Part shown: positions 33,322 through 42,323 of the stretch, one piece after another
Numbering within the stretch: position 1 is the stretch's first letter
Layout of the letters: every line of letters begins with the position of its first letter
From: Bradyrhizobium rifense
Lineage (GTDB): Bacteria; Pseudomonadota; Alphaproteobacteria; Rhizobiales; Xanthobacteraceae
NCBI RefSeq assembly: GCF_008123425.1
Contig: NZ_VSSS01000084.1
Location: 18,427-82,426, forward strand
Direction: 5' to 3'
Length of the DNA stretch: 64,000 nt
Program-made: the position numbers and the translations under genes
The notes under the pieces: generated by a model
What the model saw: only the letters and a program-made list of their open reading frames with translations
Told to the model about the DNA's origin: nothing
The model's database searches: none

Positions 33322-34921
33322 TTTGTGGCTCCGCCTCAAACGCTTCGTTGTATTGGTACGGTTCGCGCGTGACCACGGGCTGTGTCGCGAAATTCTCCTC
33401 GGGCGGTGGCGAGGACGTCTGCCATTCCAGTCCGGGTGCGTTCCAGGGATTTGCCGGCGCGCGGGCCCCGAAGAAAGCGGAATAACCAAGATAGACCAGC
33501 GGCATCAGATAGGCCACTGCGAGTATCACGGCCCCCCCGGATGAGAGCACATTCCAGACCTGAAACTCTGGCGGATAGACGTGATAGCGCCGCGGCATTC
33601 CTTCCGCGCCCAGGATGAACTGTGGAAAGAAGGTCAGGTTGAAGCCGAAGAAGATCAGGATGGCGGCTGTGCGCGCCCAATATTCCGAATAGAGGCGGCC
33701 CGTGATCTTCGGCCACCAATAATGCAGGCCGCCGAAATAGGCGGTCACCATGCCGCCGACCATGATGTAATGAAAATGCGCCACGACGAAATAGGTGTCG
33801 GTCGCGTGCACGTCGAAGGCAAGGCAAGCCAGGAACAGTCCGGTGAGACCGCCGATCGTGAACAGGCCGATGAACGCCAGTGCATAGAGCATGGGGGCAT
33901 CGAAACGCAGTGACCCCTTATGCAGCGTTGCGGTCCAGTTGAACACTTTGATGGCCGAAGGCACCGCGACGATGAAGCTCGTGAAGGAAAACACCAGGCT
34001 TGCGATCAGCGATTGGCCGCTGACGAACATGTGGTGGCCCCACACCAGGAAGCCGACGCCGGCAATTGCGAGGCTCGCCCATGCCACGAATTTGTAGCCA
34101 AACACCGGCTTGCGCGAGAAGCACGAAATCAGCTCGTTGATCACGCCCATGCCGGGCAGGATCATGATGTAGACGGCGGGGTGAGAGTAGAACCAGAAGA
34201 GATGCTGGAACAGCAGCGGATCGCCGCCGATCCGGGGGTCGAAAATGCCGACGCCGAAGAAGCGTTCGGTTGCCATCAGGAGAAGCGTGATCGCCAGCAC
34301 CGGCGTCGCCAGCACGAGGATGACGGACGTCGCATAGAGCGACCACAGGAACAGTGGTAGCCGATACCAAGTCAATCCGGGGGCGCGCAGGCGGTGGATG
34401 GTCACGATGAAGTTAAGCCCGGTCAGGATCGATGAAAAGCCGGCGATGAACACGCCAGCGGCCGCGACGATGACATAGCTGTTGGAGTAAAGGCTGGAAA
34501 ACGGCGTGTAAAAGGTCCAGCCAGTGTCGATGCCGCCGGCGAGAATCGCGAACAAGGCCGTGCAGCCGCCGAGCATGAAGATGTACCAGCTCATCAGGTT
34601 GAGGCGAGGGAAGGCGAGATCACGCGCACCGATCATCAAGGGGACCATGAAATTGCCGAGCGTGTTGGGGATGGACGGGATCAGGAAGAACCACACCATG
34701 ATGATGCCATGCATGGTGAAAAGGCGATTGTAGATGTCGGAGCTGACGAGATCGGCTTGTGGAGTGGCGAGCTCGATCCGGATGGCGGTGGCGGCCGCGC
34801 CCCCGATGAAAAAGAAGAAGATCAGGCTCGCGAAATAGAGGATCGCAATGCGCTTGTGGTCGGTGGTCAGGAGCCAGGATCTCAGCGTGTAGTCGGTCGT
34901 GAGATAGTTCTTTTCGCTCAT
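33314..34921 (-). CDS. cytochrome c oxidase subunit I (A2-type heme-copper oxidase)
   Basis: 535 residues, twelve helices. Heme and copper ligands are seen in FTMHGIIMVWF, WFYSHPAVY, WGHHMFVSG and VVAHFHYIMVGG. The proton-channel Glu of A1 oxidases (HPEVY) is Ala here, while the YSHPAV motif typical of the A2 subfamily is present. It reduces oxygen to water and pumps protons. The ATG at 34921 (MSEKNYLTTD) overlaps the subunit II stop by 4 bases; the longer frame to 35311 is antisense-like Arg-rich sequence. Confidence 0.95.
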   Translation of the reverse strand: MSEKNYLTTDYTLRSWLLTTDHKRIAILYFASLIFFFFIGGAAATAIRIELATPQADLVSSDIYNRLFTMHGIIMVWFFLIPSIPNTLGNFMVPLMIGARDLAFPRLNLMSWYIFMLGGCTALFAILAGGIDTGWTFYTPFSSLYSNSYVIVAAAGVFIAGFSSILTGLNFIVTIHRLRAPGLTWYRLPLFLWSLYATSVILVLATPVLAITLLLMATERFFGVGIFDPRIGGDPLLFQHLFWFYSHPAVYIMILPGMGVINELISCFSRKPVFGYKFVAWASLAIAGVGFLVWGHHMFVSGQSLIASLVFSFTSFIVAVPSAIKVFNWTATLHKGSLRFDAPMLYALAFIGLFTIGGLTGLFLACLAFDVHATDTYFVVAHFHYIMVGGMVTAYFGGLHYWWPKITGRLYSEYWARTAAILIFFGFNLTFFPQFILGAEGMPRRYHVYPPEFQVWNVLSSGGAVILAVAYLMPLVYLGYSAFFGARAPANPWNAPGLEWQTSSPPPEENFATQPVVTREPYQYNEAFEAEPQNA

Positions 34922-35859
34922 GATGGGCGCCCCGCGAGCGATTTGATGTAGACGACAAGCCGCAGCAACTGGTCCTCGGTGACCTTGCCCTCGAATGAGG
35001 GCATCAGCGGCTGATAGCTGGCGACGATCTGGCTGCGCGGCAGCAGGATGGAATCCCGAATGTACTTGTCGTCCGCGATCACCGTGCTGCCGTCGGAAAG
35101 GGGAACGGGCTTGCCGTACAGTCCTTCCAGTGGCGGGGCTCGCACCTGACTGCCATTGCCGTGGCAGCCGCTGCAGCCGAGCTGACGAAACAGCGCGCCG
35201 CCTTCGTCGGCGAGTGGGCTCGCGGGGGCCTGCTGCGTCAACCAATGGGAATAATCGGCCGGGTCCATCGCCACAATCTCGCCGATCATGCCTGAGTGCT
35301 CCGTGCCGCAATATTCCGCGCAGAAGAGATGGTAGTGGCCCGGTCTGTCGATCTCGATCTCAATATCTTGATAGCGGCCAGGGACGACGTCGTGCTTGAG
35401 CCGCAGCGCCGGAATGAAGAAGCTGTGGATGACGTCCTGCGACGCCATGACGAGACGGACCGGCCGCTTGACGGGCAGATGCAGCGCATCGATCTCGGAT
35501 TGGCCGCCGGCGTGTTGCGTCTTCCACATCCACTGCTTGGCGACAACGAAGACCACCAACTCGTCTGTTGGTGTTTTGTACATCTCGAAATAGACGCTTG
35601 CGCCCCACACGAACAGACCAAGGAAGCAGACAAAGGATGCTGCGGTCCAGCTGACTTCCCAGTGCCAGCTCTTGGAGGTGCGGTGCCCACGGTCGATCTC
35701 ATTGCCGGCGCGATATCGCACGCAAAACAATATGAGCAGGAAGAACAGCAGGCCGAGGACGAGCGCGCTTGCGATCAGAAGGCCGGCAAACAGCAGGTCG
35801 ACGTCGCCGCTTTGTGGCGACAGCCCGGGGCGCCAGAACGGAATCCAGTCACGCCACAT
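34918..35859 (-). CDS. cytochrome c oxidase subunit II with fused cytochrome c domain (caa3 type)
   Basis: 313 residues. Two N-terminal helices are followed by a cupredoxin domain with the CuA site (DVIHSFFIPAL and CAEYCGTEHSGM) and a C-terminal cytochrome c domain with CSGCH and the distal Met in PLMPSFEG. The fused cytochrome makes this a caa3 oxidase taking electrons from a membrane or soluble cytochrome, here plausibly from the neighbouring alternative complex III. Confidence 0.95.
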   Translation of the reverse strand: MWRDWIPFWRPGLSPQSGDVDLLFAGLLIASALVLGLLFFLLILFCVRYRAGNEIDRGHRTSKSWHWEVSWTAASFVCFLGLFVWGASVYFEMYKTPTDELVVFVVAKQWMWKTQHAGGQSEIDALHLPVKRPVRLVMASQDVIHSFFIPALRLKHDVVPGRYQDIEIEIDRPGHYHLFCAEYCGTEHSGMIGEIVAMDPADYSHWLTQQAPASPLADEGGALFRQLGCSGCHGNGSQVRAPPLEGLYGKPVPLSDGSTVIADDKYIRDSILLPRSQIVASYQPLMPSFEGKVTEDQLLRLVVYIKSLAGRPS

Positions 35860-35894
35860 CTAGGGCGAGCTCCGGCGATGCTTCCGGGATTGCA

Positions 35895-36248
35895 TCATGG
35901 CGACGGCCATCCGGGCAAACCCTTGCGTAGCAGGATATCGACTGCGCGATCGATAGGGATGCGGACTGTTCCGCGCGGGCGATCGCTCCATCCGTAGCTC
36001 TGCGCGAAATGCGCATCATCGTCCCGTGATCGCTGGAACGTGTCGTGGGGATCGACCTCGAGCGGCGGCGCGTTCGAGCTCAGCGCGGGGCGGCCCGCCG
36101 GCGTGGTCGTTGTCATCGATAGGGGGAACATCCAAGGCAGCGTGAGCGGGATGACGACGATGAAGATCGCAAGGCCGCCTGCGAGCCATCCGACAAGGCG
36201 TATCCCCACGTCCGACCGCTCGTAGTCGAAGCGCTTGCTGTCCGCCAT
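35895..36248 (-). CDS. single-pass membrane protein linked to alternative complex III/caa3 oxidase
   Basis: 117 residues. One helix (about 17-42), then a periplasmic stretch with PPLEVDPHDTF and the ending YGWSDRPRGTVRIPIDRAVD and LLRKGLP. Proteins with this 'YGW..(R/K)G..RIPI..A' tail occur beside SCO and oxidase genes in many ACIII-containing bacteria; the role is unproven, perhaps assembly. First gene of the oxidase operon, 20 bases after the predicted transcript start. Confidence 0.75.
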   Translation of the reverse strand: MADSKRFDYERSDVGIRLVGWLAGGLAIFIVVIPLTLPWMFPLSMTTTTPAGRPALSSNAPPLEVDPHDTFQRSRDDDAHFAQSYGWSDRPRGTVRIPIDRAVDILLRKGLPGWPSP

Positions 36249-36274
36249 GTTGCTGCCCTCGATCGCGGCAGGAC

Positions 36275-36299
36275 AATGCCGGGGGTCGAATAGCGTTCC
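36275..36299 (-). promoter_or_regulatory. EcfG-like promoter of the caa3 oxidase operon
   Basis: Minus strand GGAAC (36295-36299), 16 bases, CATT (36275-36278). It shares the palindrome GTTCCTAGTTAGGAAC with the ACIII promoter. Confidence 0.65.
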
Positions 36300-36305
36300 T
36301 AGTTA

Positions 36306-36331
36306 GGAACCAATGGGCGGCGGCAAGCATT
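36306..36331 (+). promoter_or_regulatory. EcfG-like promoter of the alternative complex III operon
   Basis: GGAAC (36306-36310), 17 bases, CATT (36328-36331), 37 bases before actA. Confidence 0.6.
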
Positions 36332-36367
36332 GCCGCCCCGACAACTCGCCACCGGGTCACAGCGGGA

Positions 36368-37024
36368 ATGGTCCAGTTATTCTCTCCTGTGGCGGACACA
36401 TGGATGCGCCTCTTTCTGATCGGCGGCCTGTCGCTGGTCGGCGGCAGCGTTGTTGCCGTCGTCGGCTTCGCGCGCTCGGCCTACATGACGGAGACCGACA
36501 TCCGTCCGCAGCAGCCCGTGCCGTTCAGCCATCGCCATCATGCGGGGGAACTCGGCATCGATTGTCGCTATTGCCACAGCAATGTCGAGATGGGTCCAAG
36601 AGCCGGCCTCCCACCGACCGAGACCTGCATGACATGCCACTCGGAAATCTGGAGCAATGCGGCCATGCTGGAGCCGGTGCGGGAAAGCCTCGCTCGCAAC
36701 ACTCCGATCCAGTGGACACGCGTCGCTAAGCTCCCCGATTACGTATTCTTTCGTCACGACATCCACATCGCCAAGGGCGTCGGATGCGAGAGCTGTCATG
36801 GTCGCATCGACCAGATGGCGCTGACCTATCGGGCGAAGGCGTTCACGATGGAGTTCTGCATCGATTGTCATCGTGATCCGGCGCCGCGTCTACGTCTACC
36901 AGACCACATCACCGACATGGCCTGGCGCCCAACCGCAAACGCGCGCAAGGAAGGGGAAGCGATTGCGGCTCATGAAGGCATTCGGTTCGGTGAACTGACC
37001 CATTGCTATGTGTGTCACCGATGA
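36368..37024 (+). CDS. actA: alternative complex III pentaheme cytochrome c subunit
   Basis: 218 residues. An N-terminal membrane anchor (about 12-35) is followed by five CxxCH sites (CRYCH, CMTCH, CESCH, CIDCH, CYVCH), the defining pattern of ActA. It receives electrons from ActB and passes them to a cytochrome acceptor. The final heme motif ends two residues before the stop, which overlaps the ATG of actB. Confidence 0.93.
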   Translation: MVQLFSPVADTWMRLFLIGGLSLVGGSVVAVVGFARSAYMTETDIRPQQPVPFSHRHHAGELGIDCRYCHSNVEMGPRAGLPPTETCMTCHSEIWSNAAMLEPVRESLARNTPIQWTRVAKLPDYVFFRHDIHIAKGVGCESCHGRIDQMALTYRAKAFTMEFCIDCHRDPAPRLRLPDHITDMAWRPTANARKEGEAIAAHEGIRFGELTHCYVCHR

Positions 37025-39924
37025 AACGCCGCATCGACCATCAATCCCAGGCGACGGCCGGACCGCGGGTCTGGGCAGGCATCGAAGAACTCTCCGATGA
37101 TCCCCGGTTGCGCGCGCTCATTGAAGCGGAATATCCCGCCGTTCTGGAGTTGCCGACGACGGCGCGCCGTCAGTTCCTGAAACTGATGGGGGCCTCTTTC
37201 GCATTGGCTGGACTGACCGGATGCGAGAAGAGCTCGTTTGTGGCGGCATTGCCTTATGTCGATCAGCCTGCGAACGAAACCATTGGCCTGCCGCGCTACT
37301 ACGCGACCGCCGTCTTGCTCGATGGCTATGCGCAGCCTGTGATCTCAACGACCCATGCGGGACGGCCGACCAAGCTCGACGGCAATCCGGATCATCCGGT
37401 CACTCGCGGCCGCAGCGACGTCTTCATGCAGAGCGCCGTGCTGCAACTCTATGACCCCGATCGCGCAGCCGCGCCGAGCCGGCATGGCGAGCCCGTGAAC
37501 TGGTCTGATGTGGAATCGGCGATGGGAACCATGCGGGAGAACTGGCGCGCTGATCAGGGCGATAGGGTCCGCCTGTTGCTCGGCCCCACTACGTCGCCGA
37601 CGCTATTGCGGCAGATCGATGCCTTCCGGAAGCAGTTTCCAAAGGCGCGCGTTCATCTCCATACGACCACAGGACTTGAAGCCGGGCGGCAGATCACGAC
37701 CGCGGTCTATGGGCAAGCCGTCGATCTGCATTATGAGCTTGCGAATTGCGATGTCGTGGTTGGCTTTGATGAGGACTTTCTTGGGCCAGGCCCCGACCAG
37801 GTGCGCAACGCTTTTGGCTGGTCGCAAGCGCGACGACGGTTTGGCGATCGGCCCGGCAATCTGCTGTTCATGGCCGAGAGTGTCCCGTCGGCGACGGGTG
37901 CATTGGCACATCAGCGCCTGATTGCCGACGCGAGGCGAATGCCGGCCCTTGTCGAGGCGCTTGCAAGCGCGCTCGGCGTTGCCGGCGCAACCAAGCCTGA
38001 ATTGGCGGAAGCCGAGGCCGGCTGGATTGAGCGCGCCGCCGATGCCTGCAAGGAAAAGATCGGGCGGTCGCTGTTTGTCTCGGGATTAAGCGGCGGTATT
38101 GCAACTGCTCTCTGGGTCGCGCGGATCAATCAACAGCTCGGCAATGGCGGTGAAACCCTGAAGCTGACCGCGTCGCTTGCAGGCCCCTCGGAAACCGGAA
38201 CTTTGGCCGCGCTGGTGTCGGACATCAATGCCGGACACGTCACCTCTCTCATCGTGCTCGACTGCAATCCGGCTTATACCGGGCCGGGAGAGCTCGAGCT
38301 TGGCGCGGCGATCGCGCGCGTCCGCTCGTCTCTGCACATCGGATTGCAGCGGGACGAGACCGGAGAAAAGTGCGAGTGGCAGCTTCCCCTGGCGCATGCG
38401 TTGGAGAGCTGGAGCGATGCGAAGGCCGTCGATGGTACCGCGACGATCCTTCAGCCGGTCATTTCGCCGTTCTACGACGTCAAGACGGCGCATCAGATCT
38501 TCGCAATGTTGCTCGGAGAGACTGATCCGTCTTCGGATGCCGCTGTCCGCGAGACCTGGCGGCAAAACTTTGGCGACGCATTCGAGGTGCGCTGGAGACA
38601 GGCGTTGCATGATGGCTTCGTGGAAGGCGCAGCACCGTTCGTCACGGTACCGCCTGCGGCTGACGCGACCGCCCCGCCCGGTACTGCTGGCGACCTCGAC
38701 ATCGTATTTCAGCCGGATCCGACGATCTGGGACGGCCGGTTCGCTAACGTCGGTTGGCTTCAGGAGCTTCCCAAGACGCTGACGACGGTGACATGGAGCA
38801 ATGTGATCGCGGTGAGCCCGGCGCTCGCAAAGCGCCTTGCGGCGGCCAATGGCGATCATGCCGAGGTGGCAATCGGAAAGCGTCGCATCAACGGGCCCCT
38901 CTGGGTCATGCCAGGGCAGGCCGACAATACGGTTGCACTTTATCTGGGGTACGGCAGGACCCGCGCGGGACGCGTGGGTGACGGCCTGGGTTATGATGCC
39001 TACCAAGTGCGCCCCGACGCCGAACCGTGGCTGACGCAGGGGAGCCTGCGCAAGCTGGATACGCGGGATGATCTCCCTGTCACGCAGCTGCATCATCGCA
39101 TGGAGGGCTTTGATTTCGCCCGGGAGGTCAGCCCCACCCAAGTAAAGGAAGCGTCCGGGCACCCGTCGATCGATCAGGCCAGTCTATATGCCAAATGGCC
39201 GTCGGCGAAGAACGCCTGGGGCATGGTGATCGACCTCGACAGCTGCATCGGCTGCAATGCCTGCGTGGCAGCCTGCACTGCGGAGAACAACGTGCCCGTG
39301 GTCGGGGCGGACCAGGTGAGAGCTGGTCGCGAGATGCACTGGCTGCGGATAGCGCGCTACTACACCGGCGACATCGCTGAGCCTCGCAGCTTTTTCGAGC
39401 CTGTGCCCTGCATGCATTGCGAGGATGCGCCTTGCGAGATGGGTTGCCCGGTCCATGCCACGACGCACAGTCCAGAAGGCGTGAATCAGATGGTCTATAA
39501 CCGTTGCATCGGGACGCGGACCTGCTCCAGCTACTGCCCTTACAAGGTGCGCCGCTTCAATTTTTACGACTATCGCGCGCCGGCGGATTCGCCGACGCAT
39601 GCCGCGCACAATCCCGATGTCACCGTGCGCTCGCGTGGCGTCATGGAGAAATGCACTTATTGTACCCAACGCATCGAGGCAGCGCATGTCGCCGCGGACA
39701 AGGAGAATCGCCCGATCCGTGACGGCGAGGTCGTTACTGCCTGCCAGCAGGCGTGTCCCACGAAGGCGATCGTGTTTGGTGACGTCAACGATCCGACCTC
39801 GGAGGTCGCGCGTTTGAAGCGCGATGGACGACATTACGTCCTGTTGGAAGAGCAGGGGACTCGTCCGCGGACGACCTATTTGGCGCGCTGGCGCGAGGAC
39901 GAGACGGAATCGAGGCGGAGATGA
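37021..39924 (+). CDS. actB: alternative complex III iron-sulfur subunit
   Basis: 967 residues. A Tat-like leader region RRQFLKLMGASFALAGL lies at about 50-66, with a possible lipobox Cys right after. A long molybdopterin-oxidoreductase-like domain that lacks cofactor signatures follows. A C-terminal ferredoxin-like part has CIGCNACVAAC, CMHCEDAPCEMGCP, CIGTRTCSSYCP and CTYCTQRI plus CQQACP for four iron-sulfur clusters. This matches the ActB1-ActB2 fusion. The start MKRRIDHQSQ at 37021 overlaps the actA stop (ATGA); a frame opening at 37003 is inside actA. Confidence 0.94.
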   Translation: MKRRIDHQSQATAGPRVWAGIEELSDDPRLRALIEAEYPAVLELPTTARRQFLKLMGASFALAGLTGCEKSSFVAALPYVDQPANETIGLPRYYATAVLLDGYAQPVISTTHAGRPTKLDGNPDHPVTRGRSDVFMQSAVLQLYDPDRAAAPSRHGEPVNWSDVESAMGTMRENWRADQGDRVRLLLGPTTSPTLLRQIDAFRKQFPKARVHLHTTTGLEAGRQITTAVYGQAVDLHYELANCDVVVGFDEDFLGPGPDQVRNAFGWSQARRRFGDRPGNLLFMAESVPSATGALAHQRLIADARRMPALVEALASALGVAGATKPELAEAEAGWIERAADACKEKIGRSLFVSGLSGGIATALWVARINQQLGNGGETLKLTASLAGPSETGTLAALVSDINAGHVTSLIVLDCNPAYTGPGELELGAAIARVRSSLHIGLQRDETGEKCEWQLPLAHALESWSDAKAVDGTATILQPVISPFYDVKTAHQIFAMLLGETDPSSDAAVRETWRQNFGDAFEVRWRQALHDGFVEGAAPFVTVPPAADATAPPGTAGDLDIVFQPDPTIWDGRFANVGWLQELPKTLTTVTWSNVIAVSPALAKRLAAANGDHAEVAIGKRRINGPLWVMPGQADNTVALYLGYGRTRAGRVGDGLGYDAYQVRPDAEPWLTQGSLRKLDTRDDLPVTQLHHRMEGFDFAREVSPTQVKEASGHPSIDQASLYAKWPSAKNAWGMVIDLDSCIGCNACVAACTAENNVPVVGADQVRAGREMHWLRIARYYTGDIAEPRSFFEPVPCMHCEDAPCEMGCPVHATTHSPEGVNQMVYNRCIGTRTCSSYCPYKVRRFNFYDYRAPADSPTHAAHNPDVTVRSRGVMEKCTYCTQRIEAAHVAADKENRPIRDGEVVTACQQACPTKAIVFGDVNDPTSEVARLKRDGRHYVLLEEQGTRPRTTYLARWREDETESRRR

Positions 39925-41273
39925 GCGAGCAATCGGACATCCTGCCGACGCGTCAGAGCATGGGTGGCATTGCTGACCAGCTCACCGGCATTCCCCTTCA
40001 TTTCCCCGCCGAGCGGCGCTGGCTGATCGCCATGCTGTTTGCAAGCGCTCTGCTGCTGTTGTTGCTTGTTTCGGCGGTCGAGCTGTTCACGCGCGGCGTC
40101 GGCATCTGGGGCATCAACACCCCCGTGAACTGGGCCTTTGCGATCCACAATTATGTCTGGTGGCTTGGCATCGGCCATGCCGGCACGCTGATTTCTGCAC
40201 TGCTGCTTCTCACTGGCAGCGAGTGGCGCAACTCGCTCAATCGTTTCGCCGAAACGATGACGCTATTCGCCGTGGTCTGCGCTGGCATTTATCCGCTCCT
40301 GCATCTCGGTCGTCCCTGGTACGTCTATTGGATGTTTCCCTATCCCGCGACGATGGGCGTGTGGCCACAATTCCGCAGCCCGCTGGAATGGGACATTTGG
40401 GCGGTGATGACCTATCTCATCGTCTCGCTCGCCTTTTGGTATACCGGCCTGATCCCCGATCTCGCCGCCGCGCGCGATCGGGCTACCCGGCGCGGCTGGC
40501 AGATCTTCTTCGGCATCACGGCACTCGGGTGGCGCGGATCTGCCAAGCATTGGTCGCGCTGGTCGCAAACGTATCGGCTGATGGCGGGGCTCGCTGTCCC
40601 ACTGGTTGTGTCGGTCCATAGCGAAGTCTCGTTGCTGTTTGCGGCCGGGCAGATCCCGGGCTGGCATTCGACGATCTTTCCGCCGTACTTCGTGCTGGGA
40701 GCTGCGTTTTCCGGATTCGCTGTCGTTTCCATCATTGCCGTGACGCTACGCTCCTGGTTCGGTCTCGAAAACCTCGTGACCGACGATCATCTCGATCTGC
40801 TCGGAAAAGTCCTGTTGGCGACCGGATTGATGACGGCCTATGGCTACGTCTTCGAAGTGTTCGATGTGTTCTATTCCGGTAACGAGCACGAGCTCCAGAC
40901 CTTGGCCGACCGCTTCACCGGCGCTTACGCCTGGACTTATTGGGGCGCAGTCATCTTCAATTTCATTCCGCTCCAGGCCCTGTGGTGGCAAACCGTACGG
41001 CGGACGGGATGGGTGCTGCTGCCGATCTCGGTATCGGTTGCGGTCGGGATGTGGCTCGAGCGCTATATGATTCTCGTCAGCAGTCTCTATCGCGACTTTC
41101 TGGTTTCTTCGTGGAGCCATTTCACGCCGACGTTTTGGGACTGGTCAACTTATTTCGGCACGATCGGCCTGTTCCTGGTGCCATTCCTGATCGCTATCAG
41201 GATCATTCCCATGATTTCGATCTTTGAGACGAAAGAGCTTCTCCACGAGGAACAGGAGGAGCAACATGGCTGA
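39921..41273 (+). CDS. actC: alternative complex III integral membrane subunit (NrfD-like)
   Basis: 450 residues, about ten helices; NrfD/PsrC family with INTPVNWAFAIHNYVWWLGIG near the first helices, where ActC binds quinol. It oxidises menaquinol or ubiquinol and feeds the ActB clusters. Start overlaps the actB stop by 4 bases. Confidence 0.93.
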   Translation: MSEQSDILPTRQSMGGIADQLTGIPLHFPAERRWLIAMLFASALLLLLLVSAVELFTRGVGIWGINTPVNWAFAIHNYVWWLGIGHAGTLISALLLLTGSEWRNSLNRFAETMTLFAVVCAGIYPLLHLGRPWYVYWMFPYPATMGVWPQFRSPLEWDIWAVMTYLIVSLAFWYTGLIPDLAAARDRATRRGWQIFFGITALGWRGSAKHWSRWSQTYRLMAGLAVPLVVSVHSEVSLLFAAGQIPGWHSTIFPPYFVLGAAFSGFAVVSIIAVTLRSWFGLENLVTDDHLDLLGKVLLATGLMTAYGYVFEVFDVFYSGNEHELQTLADRFTGAYAWTYWGAVIFNFIPLQALWWQTVRRTGWVLLPISVSVAVGMWLERYMILVSSLYRDFLVSSWSHFTPTFWDWSTYFGTIGLFLVPFLIAIRIIPMISIFETKELLHEEQEEQHG

Positions 41274-41796
41274 TATAGCGTACGGCCTGCTTGCGGAGTT
41301 TCGCACGCCCGAAGCGCTGATGGCCGCAGCCCGGGAAGCGCGCGAGGCCGGTTATCGTCATCTCGACGCCCTCACGCCGTTTCCGGTCGAGGGACTGGAT
41401 CACATTCTGCACATCCCGCGACCAGGCATTTCCTTCGTAGGCCTGGCGGGGGCAATTGCCGGGGCGAGCACTGCGCTGCTGATGCAGGTCTACGTCAATT
41501 ACGATTACCCGCTCAATGTCGGCGGTCGGCCCGTCTATGCGATCTCGGCCTTTGCGGTCGTCACGTTCGAGCTCACGATCCTGTTGTCGGCACTGTCCAT
41601 GCTGATCGCGATGCTTTGGCAAAACGGGCTGCCGAGGCTCAATTACCCCGTGTTCGGCGCGCAACGGTTCCACCGCGCCAGCAGGGACCGCTTCTTCCTT
41701 TGCGTGAATGCGGATGATGACCAATTCAGCGCAGGTGAAACGTCGAACTTTCTTAGGAGGATTGGCGCGCTCTCGGTGGAGTTTGTGCCGAAATGA
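41266..41796 (+). CDS. actD: alternative complex III subunit ActD (DUF3341)
   Basis: 176 residues. A soluble N-terminal half has YGLLAEFRTPEALM and GYRHLDALTPFPVEGL; two helices lie in the middle (about 60-120), and PRLNYPVFGAQRF follows. This is the ActD pattern. The ATG at 41266 follows AGGAGGA by 5 bases and overlaps the end of actC; a start at 41224 would lie deep inside actC. Confidence 0.92.
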   Translation: MADIAYGLLAEFRTPEALMAAAREAREAGYRHLDALTPFPVEGLDHILHIPRPGISFVGLAGAIAGASTALLMQVYVNYDYPLNVGGRPVYAISAFAVVTFELTILLSALSMLIAMLWQNGLPRLNYPVFGAQRFHRASRDRFFLCVNADDDQFSAGETSNFLRRIGALSVEFVPK

Positions 41797-42323
41797 CCAG
41801 GCTTGCGCTCGTCGTTGTGCTGGCCGGACTGGTTGCTGGATGTGACCAGAACATGGACGAGCAGCCGCGCTATAGTGATTATTCGCGCGCGCCCCTGTTC
41901 CGCGGCAGTGTGCTACGTCCGTCGCCGGCCAATACGATCGCCCGCGATGACCCCGAGCGGGAAAAGGCCGCTCACACCAAGCCGGCGCTCACGCCTGAAC
42001 TGCTTGCGAGAGGAAAGGAGCGCTTTGGCATCTTCTGCTCGCCATGCCACGGCGGTGGTGGCGACGGAACTGGCATCATCGTGCAACGAGGCATGCCGCG
42101 TCCGACCAGCTATCATGACGACCGGCTGCTTGCAGCTGACGACCAGCATTTCTTCGACGTCATCACCAACGGCTATGGCGCGATGTATTCCTACGCTGCG
42201 CGGGTGCCGGCGGCCGACCGCTGGGCGATCGTCGCCTACATCCGCGCACTTCAGCTCAGCCGCCATGCCTCTCTCGATGACGTGCCGGCGGACGAGCGGT
42301 CCAAGCTGGAGGCCGCGCCGTGA
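41793..42323 (+). CDS. actE: alternative complex III monoheme cytochrome c lipoprotein
   Basis: 176 residues with a lipoprotein leader (LVVVLAGLVAGC, lipid-anchored Cys near 17), RYSDYSRAPLF and one heme site CSPCH followed by GGGGDGTG and RGMPRPTSY. It accepts electrons within ACIII and is the likely outlet to the caa3 oxidase. Coupled by overlap to actD and actF. Confidence 0.93.
   Translation: MTRLALVVVLAGLVAGCDQNMDEQPRYSDYSRAPLFRGSVLRPSPANTIARDDPEREKAAHTKPALTPELLARGKERFGIFCSPCHGGGGDGTGIIVQRGMPRPTSYHDDRLLAADDQHFFDVITNGYGAMYSYAARVPAADRWAIVAYIRALQLSRHASLDDVPADERSKLEAAP

Noticed and set aside
38086..39162. 358-residue minus-strand open frame
   Set aside because: Antisense to actB, whose reading is certain.
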